From assembly GCF_006443095.1 (NCBI RefSeq), contig NZ_VFWZ01000003.1, forward strand, positions 558,001 through 622,000: DNA of 64,000 bases, read 5' to 3'. A model generated the notes under the pieces. That model was not told the origin of the DNA, made no database searches, and was given only the letters and a program-made list of their open reading frames with translations. This stretch comes from Aquimarina algicola. Its GTDB lineage: Bacteria; Bacteroidota; Bacteroidia; Flavobacteriales; Flavobacteriaceae. Each line of letters starts with the position of its first letter. Position 1 is the stretch's first letter. The position numbers and the translations under genes were made by a program. This document shows positions 16,789 to 27,016 of the stretch, in pieces.

Positions 16789-17787
16789 ATGGGAATTGTA
16801 AAAATTAAAGATAAATCCGGAATACCAAAGTATAAACAGATCGTAACTTCTATAGAAGAAGCTATCGTGAATGGTGCTCTTAAAAAAGGTGATAAACTTC
16901 CTTCGTTGAATAGTATTAAAAACCAGCATTCACTATCAAGAGACACTGTTCTTACTGCATTCAATGAACTAAAAACCAGAGGAATTGTTCACTCTGTAGT
17001 GGGTAAAGGTTATTATGTTACGAGTGAAGATATTGAGGTAAATCAGAAGATATTTTTATTATTTGATGAGTTTAATTCCTTTAAAGAAGATCTTTATAAT
17101 TCTTTTAAAACTGGTCTGGGAGACAATGTGCAAGTAGATATTTTTTTTCATCATTTTAATTATGATGTGTTTAATAAGCTGATAAATGATAATGTTGGAG
17201 ACTATAGTTATTATGTGATCATGCCGGCAAACTTAAAAGACACTAAACAAGTCATTGAAAGACTCCCAAATGATAAAGTGTATATTCTAGATCAAACTAA
17301 CAAAGAATTATTAGACTACCCATCTGTATATCAAAACTTTAAAAAAGACATCTATCAAGGGCTTCAAAATGGTTTTGAACTCGTAAAAAAGTATGAAAAG
17401 ATTGTTTTATTATATCCTGAAACTCGCCAACCAAAAGGAATTCTAGAAGGTTTTAGTCTTTTCTGTTCTCATAACAATATTGAGAATGAAGTGATAGAAA
17501 CATTAACCGATCAAAAGTTATCACCGGGAGAATTATATATCATTTTGGACGATAAAAACTTAATTCGAATTATAAAACGAATCAAAGAAAAGCAATTTAT
17601 CATTTCTAAAGATATTGGTATCATCTCTTATAATGACACTTTATTAAAAGAAATTGTTGAAGATGGTATTACTACCATATCAACAGATTTTAATCTGATG
17701 GGGAAACGATTGGCGCAAATGATCTTAACAAACGAGTTTGCTCAAGTTGAAAACCCGAACAACCTAATTATTAGAAAATCACTATAA
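16789..17787 (+). CDS. GntR-type regulator with LacI-like ligand-binding domain
   Basis: 332 residues. Residues 1-75 form a GntR winged helix (GIPKYKQIV, KLPSLNSIK, LSRDTVLTAFNELK, GKGYYV). The remainder looks like a periplasmic-binding-protein fold (Peripla_BP_3-like) rather than FadR or MocR domains, as in the AraR-type regulators of sugar use in Bacteroidota. As first gene of the operon with galM, symporter, galK and galT it is likely the galactose-responsive controller of the Leloir genes. A consensus promoter ends 4 nt before the start codon, so the message may lack a leader. Confidence 0.88.
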   Translation: MGIVKIKDKSGIPKYKQIVTSIEEAIVNGALKKGDKLPSLNSIKNQHSLSRDTVLTAFNELKTRGIVHSVVGKGYYVTSEDIEVNQKIFLLFDEFNSFKEDLYNSFKTGLGDNVQVDIFFHHFNYDVFNKLINDNVGDYSYYVIMPANLKDTKQVIERLPNDKVYILDQTNKELLDYPSVYQNFKKDIYQGLQNGFELVKKYEKIVLLYPETRQPKGILEGFSLFCSHNNIENEVIETLTDQKLSPGELYIILDDKNLIRIIKRIKEKQFIISKDIGIISYNDTLLKEIVEDGITTISTDFNLMGKRLAQMILTNEFAQVENPNNLIIRKSL

Positions 17788-17791
17788 AGGT

Positions 17792-18730
17792 TTGTACACA
17801 CTAATCGAAAAGAAAATACAAGAATTAAATTATATAGAACTGATAAGTTCTGATAAAACATCAAAGGCTACTTTTTGCCTTAATCAAGGTGGCAGGCTTA
17901 GTAGTTTCATATTTGAAAATATTTCAATTCTTGCAGACTTTCAATCATTAAGCTATACAAATAACTATGCATCATGTGTATTATTCCCATTTGCAAATAG
18001 AATCAAAAATGGTAAATACAGTTTTAATGGTATTGATTACACTTTAAAGTGTAACGAAACTGATAAAAACAATGCATTACATGGATTAGTATACAATAAA
18101 CCATTTGACTGTTTACATACAAAAACGACTTCTAACTATGCTTCTATCACCTTAGGTTATACGAGTGAAGGAGATGAGGGTTTTCCATTCAAATTTAGTA
18201 TTGAATTAACGTATACCTTATCTAAAAGAGGTATCAGTTTATTTGTAAGAGTCAAAAACCTTGATCAAAAACCGTTTCCATTTACAATAGGATGGCATCC
18301 CTATTTTAAGAGTGCAGATTTAAACAAAAGTGTCCTTCAATTCAAAAGTAATTCTAAATACCTTTTTGATAAGCAACAAATTATCTCAGATATTACAGAT
18401 GTAGCTACAAATATGCCTTTTCAGCTCAACGAAGTAAAATTAGATGATGGATATCCTCTTGAAACAAATAAAATTGAGTTTTTTACACCTGAATATCATT
18501 TAACATTTACCTCAACATCAAAAGAAAATTTTTTACAGTTATATACTCCGAATCAACCTAATGTAATTGCTATAGAACCTATGACCGGTGCAACAGATAG
18601 TTTTAATAACAAAATGGGCTTACAAATATTACCCCCCAGCAGTATCTATAAAGTTGAATGGGCAATAACTATAAAAAACCAAATAACACAAACAACAACT
18701 AAAACCATTAATACATCATGCAATTTTTAG
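17792..18730 (+). CDS. galM: Aldose 1-epimerase (galactose mutarotase)
   Basis: About 312 residues from a TTG start; no ATG is available upstream of the conserved region, and AAAGG lies just before the TTG (17786-17790). GalM motifs are present: FANRIKNG, NALHGL with the catalytic His, GWHPYF with the second His, and EPMTGATDSF with the likely catalytic Glu. It interconverts alpha and beta anomers of galactose, so that galactose freed by either alpha- or beta-galactosidase can enter galactokinase. It begins 4 bp after the regulator stop and overlaps the symporter gene by 13 bp. Confidence 0.9.
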   Translation: MYTLIEKKIQELNYIELISSDKTSKATFCLNQGGRLSSFIFENISILADFQSLSYTNNYASCVLFPFANRIKNGKYSFNGIDYTLKCNETDKNNALHGLVYNKPFDCLHTKTTSNYASITLGYTSEGDEGFPFKFSIELTYTLSKRGISLFVRVKNLDQKPFPFTIGWHPYFKSADLNKSVLQFKSNSKYLFDKQQIISDITDVATNMPFQLNEVKLDDGYPLETNKIEFFTPEYHLTFTSTSKENFLQLYTPNQPNVIAIEPMTGATDSFNNKMGLQILPPSSIYKVEWAITIKNQITQTTTKTINTSCNF

Positions 18731-20580
18731 CATTTATTGGGTTCACAGCGCTTGTGGCCATTATATCATATATCAAAACCAGAAAAACAGAAGAAGGAAC
18801 TTCTGATGGGTATTTCTTGGGAGGAAGAAGTTTAACTGGCATTGTTATAGCGGGATCATTATTATTAACTAATTTATCTACAGAACAAATAGTAGGTCTA
18901 AACGGCCAAGCTTATGAACAAGGACTATTAGTAATGGCTTGGGAAACTCTCGCGGCTATTACAATGGTTATCATCGCTATATTTTTACTCCCCAGATATC
19001 TAAAAGGCGGGATCGCTACTATTCCACAATTTTTAGAAAACAGATATGATAAAACCACAAAAGCAATAGTTTCGGGATTATTTTTATCAGGATATGTAAC
19101 AATTTTTTTACCTGTAGTACTCTATACCGGAGCTTCAGCTATAAACACAATGTTTGATATTGCCGGTATACTAGAAATTTCTGAAGGTTCAGCATTATGG
19201 TTAACAGTAACATCCATTGGAATCATCGGTTCTATTTATGCTGTTTTTGGAGGGTTAAAAGCCGTTGCAATATCAGACACAATAAACGCTATCGGTTTAA
19301 TCATCGGAGGACTAATGATTCCCTATTATGGATTAACATACATTGGTGATGGAGACATGATACTTGGTTTAAATACATTAATGACGACTCATCCCGATAA
19401 ATTTGATTCTACAGGTGCTGAAGATTCTTATGTACCATTATCTACTCTATTTACCGGTATGCTATTGGTCAATCTCTTCTATTGGGGGACAAACCAAGCG
19501 ATTATACAGCGTGCTTTGGGAGCCAAAAACCTTGCAGAAGGACAAAAAGGGCTTGTTTATGCGGCTTTTTTAAAAATTCTGGGGCCGTTACTTTTAGTTT
19601 TACCAGGCATTATCGCTTTTCATATTTTTAGTGGTAATCTCGAAAAACCTGATCTAGCCTATGCATCATTAGTTTCAAAAGTATTACCCAAACCATTAGT
19701 AGGATTTTTTGCTGCTGTGCTATTTGGAGCCATTTTAAGTTCTTTTAACTCTGCATTGAATAGTTGTGTTACCCTATTTGGTATTGATATCTATCAGGAA
19801 TATATCAATAAAAGTGCTTCAGAAAAACAAATTGTAAAAGCCGGAAAATCTTTTGGCGTATTTTTGGCAATCTTATCAATACTTGTAGCCCCGTTTATCG
19901 CCAATGCCGGCAGTGTTTTTGCTTATTTACAAGAAATTAATGGTACGTACTCGATTCCTATTTTAACGATCGTAGTTGTAGGGTATACTACAAAGTTTGT
20001 TCCTGCAAAAGCTGCAAAAATAGGCTTGATTTCTGGTGTGCTTTTGTATAGTATTAGTCAATTCATTTTACAACCTTATTTTGTGGATAAAAACTTAAGT
20101 GTAGAATCCCCTAAGATTACAAACGAACTAGTGATTCTGGAACAAGAACTTTCTAAAGAACAAGGGACTCATACAGAATACAAAGACGTTTTAAAAGCTA
20201 TTAACGAGTATAAGATCGATACTGAACATAATAAAAAAGCGGTAGATCAACTCTTTGAGTCATTTGACAATTTAAATACAAAATTTAAAGAAAAAGAAGT
20301 CTCTCTAGGTGCAAATATAAAAGAGCATATAAAAAAGGTGAAAGGAGTTGTCGAAAGTATCACAAAATTATCCTATCCACATTTCCTTCATATCATGGCT
20401 ATATTATTTGTAATCAATACAATTATTATGTTAGTCATAGGAAAAGTTTTACCTAGAAAAGAAGCATATACACTACAGTATTCAAAAGAAGTTGATATAA
20501 CACCTTGGAAATTACTGAAGCCAATGGCAGTTTTAGTGTGTGTGATAGTCGTTGGTATTTATATTTATTTTGCGAAATAA
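18718..20580 (+). CDS. SGLT-type sodium/galactose symporter with cytoplasmic-like insert
   Basis: 620-residue member of the solute:sodium symporter (SSS) family with about 13-14 membrane helices; DGYFLGGRSL near the N-terminus and the LNSCVTLFGIDIY segment are typical of SGLT homologues. Residues about 455-550 form a hydrophilic, charged, helical insert before the last helices, longer than the usual loop. Flanked by galM and galK with overlaps at both ends (13 bp and a TAATG overlap), it is almost certainly the galactose importer of the inner membrane. Confidence 0.9.
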   Translation: MQFLAFIGFTALVAIISYIKTRKTEEGTSDGYFLGGRSLTGIVIAGSLLLTNLSTEQIVGLNGQAYEQGLLVMAWETLAAITMVIIAIFLLPRYLKGGIATIPQFLENRYDKTTKAIVSGLFLSGYVTIFLPVVLYTGASAINTMFDIAGILEISEGSALWLTVTSIGIIGSIYAVFGGLKAVAISDTINAIGLIIGGLMIPYYGLTYIGDGDMILGLNTLMTTHPDKFDSTGAEDSYVPLSTLFTGMLLVNLFYWGTNQAIIQRALGAKNLAEGQKGLVYAAFLKILGPLLLVLPGIIAFHIFSGNLEKPDLAYASLVSKVLPKPLVGFFAAVLFGAILSSFNSALNSCVTLFGIDIYQEYINKSASEKQIVKAGKSFGVFLAILSILVAPFIANAGSVFAYLQEINGTYSIPILTIVVVGYTTKFVPAKAAKIGLISGVLLYSISQFILQPYFVDKNLSVESPKITNELVILEQELSKEQGTHTEYKDVLKAINEYKIDTEHNKKAVDQLFESFDNLNTKFKEKEVSLGANIKEHIKKVKGVVESITKLSYPHFLHIMAILFVINTIIMLVIGKVLPRKEAYTLQYSKEVDITPWKLLKPMAVLVCVIVVGIYIYFAK

Positions 20581-21725
20581 TGGATAAAAAGTTAATCAAA
20601 GAAGTAAAGGCTAGTTTTGAAAATCAATTCAAAACCAAACCATTAATAGTGTTTTCACCAGGAAGAATCAATCTTATTGGAGAACACACAGATTATAATG
20701 ATGGTTTTGCTTTTCCGGCTGCAATAGACAAAGGGATTGTCGTTGCTATAAGCAAAAGTGACTCTGAGAAAAGTAGCGTATATGCGTTTAATAAAAAGGA
20801 AGCTTATGAGTTTGATACTAAAACCGTTGAGCAACTTACAGATGGAGCGTGGAGAAACTATATTTTGGGAGTTATTTCAGAAGTACAAAAACTTGGAAAG
20901 CAGGTTCCTAATTTTTATGCTGTTTTTGCTGGTAATATCCCCGGTGGGGCAGGCATGTCTTCTTCTGCTGCTTTAGAAAATGGTTTTGTATTTGGGCTAA
21001 ATGAATTATTTGATCTCGGACTGTCTAAAAATGAAATGATTTTAATATCACAAAAAGCTGAACATAATTTTGTAGGTGTAAAATGTGGTATTATGGATCA
21101 GTATGCAAGTATGTTTGGTGTAAAAAACAGTGCTCTTTTTTTAGATTGTAGAACTGTAGAATCAAAGCCTTACAAAATAGACTTCAAATCATATAAATTG
21201 ATGCTTATTAATAGTAATGTAAAACATGATTTATCAGAAAGTGCATACAATGACAGACGCGAAGTCTGCGAAAAAGTATCTAATTTATTACAGGTTAAAG
21301 CCCTACGTGATGCTTCAAAAGAAGATCTTAACCGGATTAAAGAACAAATATCAAAAGAAGAGTATCAAAAAGCACTTTTTATTATAAATGAAAATCTTCG
21401 TGTTCAACAATTTTCTGAGAATATACAGAAAGAAGATCTTGCCAGTTTAGGAGATTTACTATATCAATCGCATGAAGGTTTGAGTAAAAATTATAATGTA
21501 AGTTGTCCTGAGTTAGATTTTTTGGTAGACAGTACAAAAGAGAATCCTCATATTCTTGGTGCCAGAATGATGGGAGGCGGTTTTGGTGGTTGCACAATAA
21601 ATCTGATTTTAGAGAGTGAATACAAAACATTTAAAGAAGAAATTTCTAAAAAATTTAAAGAAAAATTTAATAAAGACTGCTCAGTTTACAGTGTTACATT
21701 ATCACACGGCACACAACTAGTTTAA
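20580..21725 (+). CDS. galK: Galactokinase
   Basis: 381 residues. The start ATG at 20580 overlaps the symporter stop (TAATG); longer frames upstream lie inside the symporter gene. Motifs: GRINLIGEHTDYNDG (galactokinase signature), PGGAGMSSSAALE (GHMP phosphate loop) and GGGFGGCTI (third GHMP motif). It phosphorylates alpha-D-galactose at C1 with ATP, first committed step of the Leloir pathway. Its place in the gal operon of a galactan locus points to galactose from carrageenan as the main source. Confidence 0.97.
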   Translation: MDKKLIKEVKASFENQFKTKPLIVFSPGRINLIGEHTDYNDGFAFPAAIDKGIVVAISKSDSEKSSVYAFNKKEAYEFDTKTVEQLTDGAWRNYILGVISEVQKLGKQVPNFYAVFAGNIPGGAGMSSSAALENGFVFGLNELFDLGLSKNEMILISQKAEHNFVGVKCGIMDQYASMFGVKNSALFLDCRTVESKPYKIDFKSYKLMLINSNVKHDLSESAYNDRREVCEKVSNLLQVKALRDASKEDLNRIKEQISKEEYQKALFIINENLRVQQFSENIQKEDLASLGDLLYQSHEGLSKNYNVSCPELDFLVDSTKENPHILGARMMGGGFGGCTINLILESEYKTFKEEISKKFKEKFNKDCSVYSVTLSHGTQLV

Positions 21726-21735
21726 TATATTACAG

Positions 21736-22761
21736 ATGGATACAAATTTGCAAGATTATTCACATAAACGTTTTAATATTCTCACAGGAGAATGGGTTTT
21801 GGTTTCTCCACATAGATCAAAACGTCCATGGCAAGGGCAAAATGAAACGATTTCTAATGAGATACGCCCCACATACGATCCAAATTGTTACTTATGTCCA
21901 GGCAATACAAGAATTAATGGTGAAAAGAATCCGGACTATAAAGATGTTTTTGTTTTCACAAATGATTTTGCCGCATTACAGGTAGATTCACCTAATTTCT
22001 CGTTCAATGATGGATTACTTAGAGCCGAAAGCGAGCAAGGGATTTGTAAAGTAATCTGCTTTAGTCCCGATCATTCGAGAAGTTTAGCAGATATGAAAGT
22101 TGATGACATAAACAAGGTAGTTCGAGTATGGCAAAAAGAATATATTTCTTTGGGTTCGAATGATATGATCAATTATGTTCAAATTTTTGAAAACAAAGGA
22201 GCCGTTATGGGGTGTAGCAATCCGCATCCGCATGGTCAAATATGGAGTCAATCCTCACTTCCTAATGAAGTAGAAAAAAAAGATAAACAACAAGAAAACT
22301 ATTATAGTCAAAACAATAGTAGTTTACTAGGTGATTATCTTAAACAAGAAGTAGAGCTTAATGAACGGATTATTTATCAAAATGATCATTTTGTAGTATT
22401 AACTCCGTTTTGGGCAATATGGCCTTTTGAAACTATGATTATTCCCAAAAAGCATTATACTGATATTGCTCAAATTTCTGAACAAGAAAGTTTAGCTTTT
22501 GCAGACTCGATATCAAAAATTACTAAAGCTTATGATAAACTATTTCAAACTTCTTTTCCTTATTCAAGTGGAATTCATCAAGCTCCGACCAATAATAAAC
22601 AAAACGATCACTGGCATTGGCATATGAGTTTTTACCCTCCATTACTTAGAAGCGCTACTGTAAAGAAGTTTATGGTTGGTTATGAAATGTTTGGCTCACC
22701 ACAACGTGATATTACCGCAGAACAAGCGGTAGAAAGAATTAAAGAAAATCTTGAAGTTTAA
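21736..22761 (+). CDS. galT: Galactose-1-phosphate uridylyltransferase
   Basis: 341 residues. The HPHGQIW motif (NPHPHGQIWSQ) carries the histidine that forms the covalent uridylyl intermediate, NCYLCPGN provides the CxxC metal site, and HWHWHMSFYPP is the second conserved His cluster. It swaps UMP between UDP-glucose and galactose-1-phosphate, making UDP-galactose for GalE. Ten bp separate it from galK. It is the last gene of the gal operon, followed by an HTCS regulator with its own likely promoter. Confidence 0.97.
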   Translation: MDTNLQDYSHKRFNILTGEWVLVSPHRSKRPWQGQNETISNEIRPTYDPNCYLCPGNTRINGEKNPDYKDVFVFTNDFAALQVDSPNFSFNDGLLRAESEQGICKVICFSPDHSRSLADMKVDDINKVVRVWQKEYISLGSNDMINYVQIFENKGAVMGCSNPHPHGQIWSQSSLPNEVEKKDKQQENYYSQNNSSLLGDYLKQEVELNERIIYQNDHFVVLTPFWAIWPFETMIIPKKHYTDIAQISEQESLAFADSISKITKAYDKLFQTSFPYSSGIHQAPTNNKQNDHWHWHMSFYPPLLRSATVKKFMVGYEMFGSPQRDITAEQAVERIKENLEV

Positions 22762-22792
22762 GATTTTTACTGATTTGATTTTTAATAATAAG

Positions 22793-22800
22793 TACCTTTG
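22793..22800 (+). promoter_or_regulatory. Candidate -7 promoter element for HTCS gene
   Basis: TACCTTTG matches the TAnnTTTG -7 consensus. The nearest TTG (22775-22777) is 15 nt upstream, shorter than the usual 19-21, so the -33 box is uncertain. It would give a leader of about 75 nt before ATG at 22883. Confidence 0.45.
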
Positions 22801-22882
22801 TAACAAACTTTATTAATTTATAGAAATGAAGATATTAGTTCAGTCATAACAGTGTCATCATAAAACAATTTACATTGAAATA

Positions 22883-25800
22883 ATGTTAAGGATACCTTCA
22901 TTTATTATTTTTCTGTTTTTATTATGTTTTACAACTTCAAATGCTCAGCAAAATCAACTTAAATATGTAAAAAAGTTGAGTATCAAAGATGGTGTAGCGC
23001 ATAATGGTGTGACATCAATATTCGAAGATTCAAGAGGTTTTATTTGGTTTGGAACTTATGAAGGAATCAATAAATATGACGGGTATGAACTAAAAACAAA
23101 TAAAAATACTATTGATGTCAAAAGTTTAACGAGTAATCGTGTTCGATCTCTTAATGAAGATAAATTAGGAAATATATGGATCGGAACAGACGAAGGTGTT
23201 ACTATTTATAATCATCAAAAAGAAAAATTCACTAAACTTACTTCTGACGAATTAGTCTCTAAGCAATTCAATCAGGCAATTATTAGAGATATCATTATTA
23301 ATGATCAAGATAATCTCATCATATGTGTTACACAAAGTAAAGGTTTATTTGTTTTTAGTCAGAGTGACTATACTTTAAAAGGTCATTACTACCCAGATGA
23401 GTTTAATAATACTTTGATTAATTTTTTTGAATCATTACAAATCAATCAGTTTACTTATGTAATCACTACATCTAGTGGTTTATTGAAATTCAATATCCAA
23501 TCCGGGAAATTTCACCAAGTTTTAAAAGATGAAATTCAATTTTGCAAATCCATAACTCGATTAAGCGACACTTCTTTACTAATTACACTTTTAAATGGTG
23601 TGGCGATTCTTAATATACAAGAAACTAATACTTCTTCTTCATTTGATATCGCACGCAAAGATTTAGAATCATATTCGTTTAACAGTTCTTTACTTGACAG
23701 TGAAAATAACCTTTGGTTAGGCACTTTAAATAGAGGCATTATTTTTATAGAAAATGCTTCAAATTTTAAGACTGACAATGGCTTTGAATCAAAGAAGTTT
23801 AATGATGATTTACCGGTATTAAGGTCAAGTAATATTGTACAAACTTCAAATGGCAACTGTTGGTATGCAACATTTAATGAAGGTTTATACCGTTTTGATG
23901 TAAAAGAAAAGCCTTTTCACAATAGTACATTTAAAACAAATTTTAAAAACGATTTAGGATCAAATAATGTAACTCATATCGCAAATTATGATGAAAACAG
24001 AGTTCTTTTGACTTCCTCCCTTGGAGGGTTAAAAATGTTTAACATAAAAGAGAGAGCATTCGAGACGCTTCCGTTTCAAATTCCTAAAAAATTGATCTCA
24101 AAAATCTATGCAGTCTATGTAGATTCAAAACAAAATGTATGGTTTAGAATCATGGGAGAAAATAAACTGATGTATATCCCCTATGGACAAAAATCACCAA
24201 AAAATATTGAAAATATAAAAATTGATCTTAACGACAATATTTTATTACGTTCTTTTGACCAAGATAAGTTTGGTAATATATGGATATCTTCTAGTTCTGA
24301 TGTTTTTAAAATTATTTTGGACAAAACAGGAGAAGTCAAATCTGTAGAATCGTTAACATCTCATCCTTTATTCAAAAATGACCAATTATTCGCATCAAGA
24401 AAAGTTCTCGTAGACCCTTTGCATGATATTGTATGGATTGGAACTCAATCAAACGGTTTACTAAGAATCGATAACAAAAAAAATACGGCACTCTCAGATA
24501 CCAACATCAAACAGTTCACTCACAACAAATCGAATACTAAATCACTCTCTAGTAATTTTGTAACATCAATTGTAAGATTACCTAATGATGACTTATGGAT
24601 TGGTACCGAAGGAGGAGGAATTTGCAAAGTACTAAATCCGAATACTGACCCGACTTTTATCTCTTTTACAGAAAAAAACGGATTATCAAACAATGTAGTA
24701 AAAAACATCTTATATGATGATAACCATAACCTTTGGATCTCCACAAATATTGGTTTAAATTCTTTTAATACGCAAAAAAAAGAATTTAGAAAATTTAGTT
24801 CTTCTGATGGGCTAGCTTTTGAGGATTTTTGGTATGCTTCTAGCAAGCTCAAAAATAAAACATTGCTATTCTCGGGTTTAGATGGTTTTATCTATTTTAA
24901 TCCAAATGATATTCCAACAAGAGAAAAGTTACCCAAAATTCAGTTTGAAAACTTCAAGGTTTTCAACAAAAATATTAAACCTGGTGACACCATCAATGGA
25001 AGAATCTTATTAGAGAAAACAATTTCTGAAGTTGATAATATCACTCTAAAACATAATGAGAATGTTTTTTCTGTTGATTTTACAAGTTTGCATTATCTCA
25101 ATCCAAAAAATCACAGTATAAAATATAGATTACTACCTTTTAATGAACAATGGATTGAAGTACCTTCTAATCAAAAAACAATTTCATACAGTGGTCTTCA
25201 GCCCGGTCAATATAGATTAAGTGTACTGGCATCTAATTCGCTTAATAAATGGACAACACCCAAGACACTTATTATTGAGATTACTCCTTCGATTTGGAAT
25301 ACTAAACTAGCCTACGCTTTATATGTTCTATTAGCTATTCTGATTATTTGTATTGCGATACAGGTCATTTTAAAAATTCAAAAATTAAATCACAAAGTAG
25401 AAATTGAACAACTTAATAAGGACAAAGTTGAAGAGGTAAATGAAGCTAAACTTCGTTTTTTTGCAAATATCTCACACGAGATTAAAACACCACTTACACT
25501 AATCTCTAGGCCTATTGATGTACTCTCACAAAGATTTAGAGGTAATACCGAGATTAGTGATAATTTAAACCTCGTTAAACGTCAATCTAATAAGATACAA
25601 CAACTAATAGAACAAGTACAAGACTTTAGAAAAGCTGATGCTAATGTATTAAAAATGAACTATTCAAGATTTAGTTTTAATTCTTTTATTCAAGAGCTCG
25701 TATTAGATTTTAAGTTTCTGGCTGATAATGATCAAAAAAAGTTGACCATAACAGAAAATAATGCCAATATTATTGTCTCTGCAGACAAAGATAAATTAGA

Positions 25801-27016
25801 AAAAATATTTAATAATTTACTCAATAATGCTTTCAAATACACTAGTACAAGTGATGCTATTACGGTAGAATATAAGCAAGATGGTGACAAAGACTTACTA
25901 GTTTCTATATCAGATACAGGTAGAGGTATCGATAGTGTAGATATCAATCATATTTTTGAACGCTTTTATCAATCCAAAAAACAAGACAATACTCATATTA
26001 GCGGCTCCGGTATTGGTCTAGCTTTTTCAAAACGACTCGTCGAGATGCATTATGGCTTTATTAGTGCAGAGAGTGAACTTGGCAAAGGCACCGTTATTAC
26101 AGTACGTTTACCAATCGTAAAAAAACACTTGCCAACAGACACACTTGAAGAAATCACTTTACCTACAGAAAAAGAAGTTCCTATCAGCTCTAAAATCATT
26201 CAAGAGAACACCTCTTCAAATATCATTATTTCGGGAGAATTTTCTCAATCGGTTATTTTCTATGCAGAAGATAATCTCGAAATGAGAGATTTTGTCTCCA
26301 ATATTTTATCCAAGTATTTTAAGGTTACCTCTTTTCGCAATGGCAAAGAGTGTATCGAAGCTATGGAAAACGAATGGCCGGATATCGTAATCAGTGATGT
26401 ACAAATGCCCGAAATGAATGGATTAGACTTATGTATAAAAATAAAATCTGATTTGAAAACAAGTCATATACCGGTAATATTATTAACTGCGCTCACAAAT
26501 ATTGAAGATCATGTACAAGGTATTCGAGATGGAGCAGATGCTTACATAAAAAAACCATTTCATGTTCAACATTTGATTACAAATATCGAAGCATTGCTTA
26601 CGGTTCGTAAGCAATTACGTGAACGTTATCAAATAGGGATTCCACTAACAAAAGAAAACAATAAGAATAATAAAAATGATAATGCTTTTCTTGAAAAATT
26701 GTATAGCTTAATTGAAGAAAATTTAGATAATCAAAGCTTTGATTTAAATAATTTAGCAAGAGAACTATATCTGAACAGAACACATTTTTATCAAAAAGTA
26801 AAAGTACTTACAAATCAAACTCCTTTTGAACTTTTAAAAATGTATCGTCTCAAGAAAGCGGCAGAATTATTAGCTCAAAAAGGATTGTCGGTTAACGAAG
26901 TATTTATGATGACAGGATTCAAAAGTCGTACTCATTTTGCTAAAGTATTCAAAGAAAAATACAATATCTCTCCTGGAAAATATGCAACAGAATCTAAGAA
27001 AAAATACTCTACTTAA
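22883..27016 (+). CDS. Hybrid two-component system (HTCS) regulator
   Basis: 1377 residues in the standard HTCS order: signal peptide ending SNAQ; a periplasmic sensor of two seven-bladed Reg_prop propellers (repeats such as GFIWFGT, GNIWIGT, NNLWISTN) and a Y_Y_Y domain; a membrane helix at about 809-831; a histidine kinase with phospho-His865 in FANISHEIKTPL and ATP-binding NNLLNNAFKYT; a receiver domain with Asp1172 in SDVQMPEMNG; and a C-terminal AraC helix-turn-helix. HTCS proteins sense oligosaccharides in the periplasm and switch on their polysaccharide locus. Its position just before the third GH82-like gene suggests it responds to carrageenan oligosaccharides. Confidence 0.95.
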   Translation: MLRIPSFIIFLFLLCFTTSNAQQNQLKYVKKLSIKDGVAHNGVTSIFEDSRGFIWFGTYEGINKYDGYELKTNKNTIDVKSLTSNRVRSLNEDKLGNIWIGTDEGVTIYNHQKEKFTKLTSDELVSKQFNQAIIRDIIINDQDNLIICVTQSKGLFVFSQSDYTLKGHYYPDEFNNTLINFFESLQINQFTYVITTSSGLLKFNIQSGKFHQVLKDEIQFCKSITRLSDTSLLITLLNGVAILNIQETNTSSSFDIARKDLESYSFNSSLLDSENNLWLGTLNRGIIFIENASNFKTDNGFESKKFNDDLPVLRSSNIVQTSNGNCWYATFNEGLYRFDVKEKPFHNSTFKTNFKNDLGSNNVTHIANYDENRVLLTSSLGGLKMFNIKERAFETLPFQIPKKLISKIYAVYVDSKQNVWFRIMGENKLMYIPYGQKSPKNIENIKIDLNDNILLRSFDQDKFGNIWISSSSDVFKIILDKTGEVKSVESLTSHPLFKNDQLFASRKVLVDPLHDIVWIGTQSNGLLRIDNKKNTALSDTNIKQFTHNKSNTKSLSSNFVTSIVRLPNDDLWIGTEGGGICKVLNPNTDPTFISFTEKNGLSNNVVKNILYDDNHNLWISTNIGLNSFNTQKKEFRKFSSSDGLAFEDFWYASSKLKNKTLLFSGLDGFIYFNPNDIPTREKLPKIQFENFKVFNKNIKPGDTINGRILLEKTISEVDNITLKHNENVFSVDFTSLHYLNPKNHSIKYRLLPFNEQWIEVPSNQKTISYSGLQPGQYRLSVLASNSLNKWTTPKTLIIEITPSIWNTKLAYALYVLLAILIICIAIQVILKIQKLNHKVEIEQLNKDKVEEVNEAKLRFFANISHEIKTPLTLISRPIDVLSQRFRGNTEISDNLNLVKRQSNKIQQLIEQVQDFRKADANVLKMNYSRFSFNSFIQELVLDFKFLADNDQKKLTITENNANIIVSADKDKLEKIFNNLLNNAFKYTSTSDAITVEYKQDGDKDLLVSISDTGRGIDSVDINHIFERFYQSKKQDNTHISGSGIGLAFSKRLVEMHYGFISAESELGKGTVITVRLPIVKKHLPTDTLEEITLPTEKEVPISSKIIQENTSSNIIISGEFSQSVIFYAEDNLEMRDFVSNILSKYFKVTSFRNGKECIEAMENEWPDIVISDVQMPEMNGLDLCIKIKSDLKTSHIPVILLTALTNIEDHVQGIRDGADAYIKKPFHVQHLITNIEALLTVRKQLRERYQIGIPLTKENNKNNKNDNAFLEKLYSLIEENLDNQSFDLNNLARELYLNRTHFYQKVKVLTNQTPFELLKMYRLKKAAELLAQKGLSVNEVFMMTGFKSRTHFAKVFKEKYNISPGKYATESKKKYST

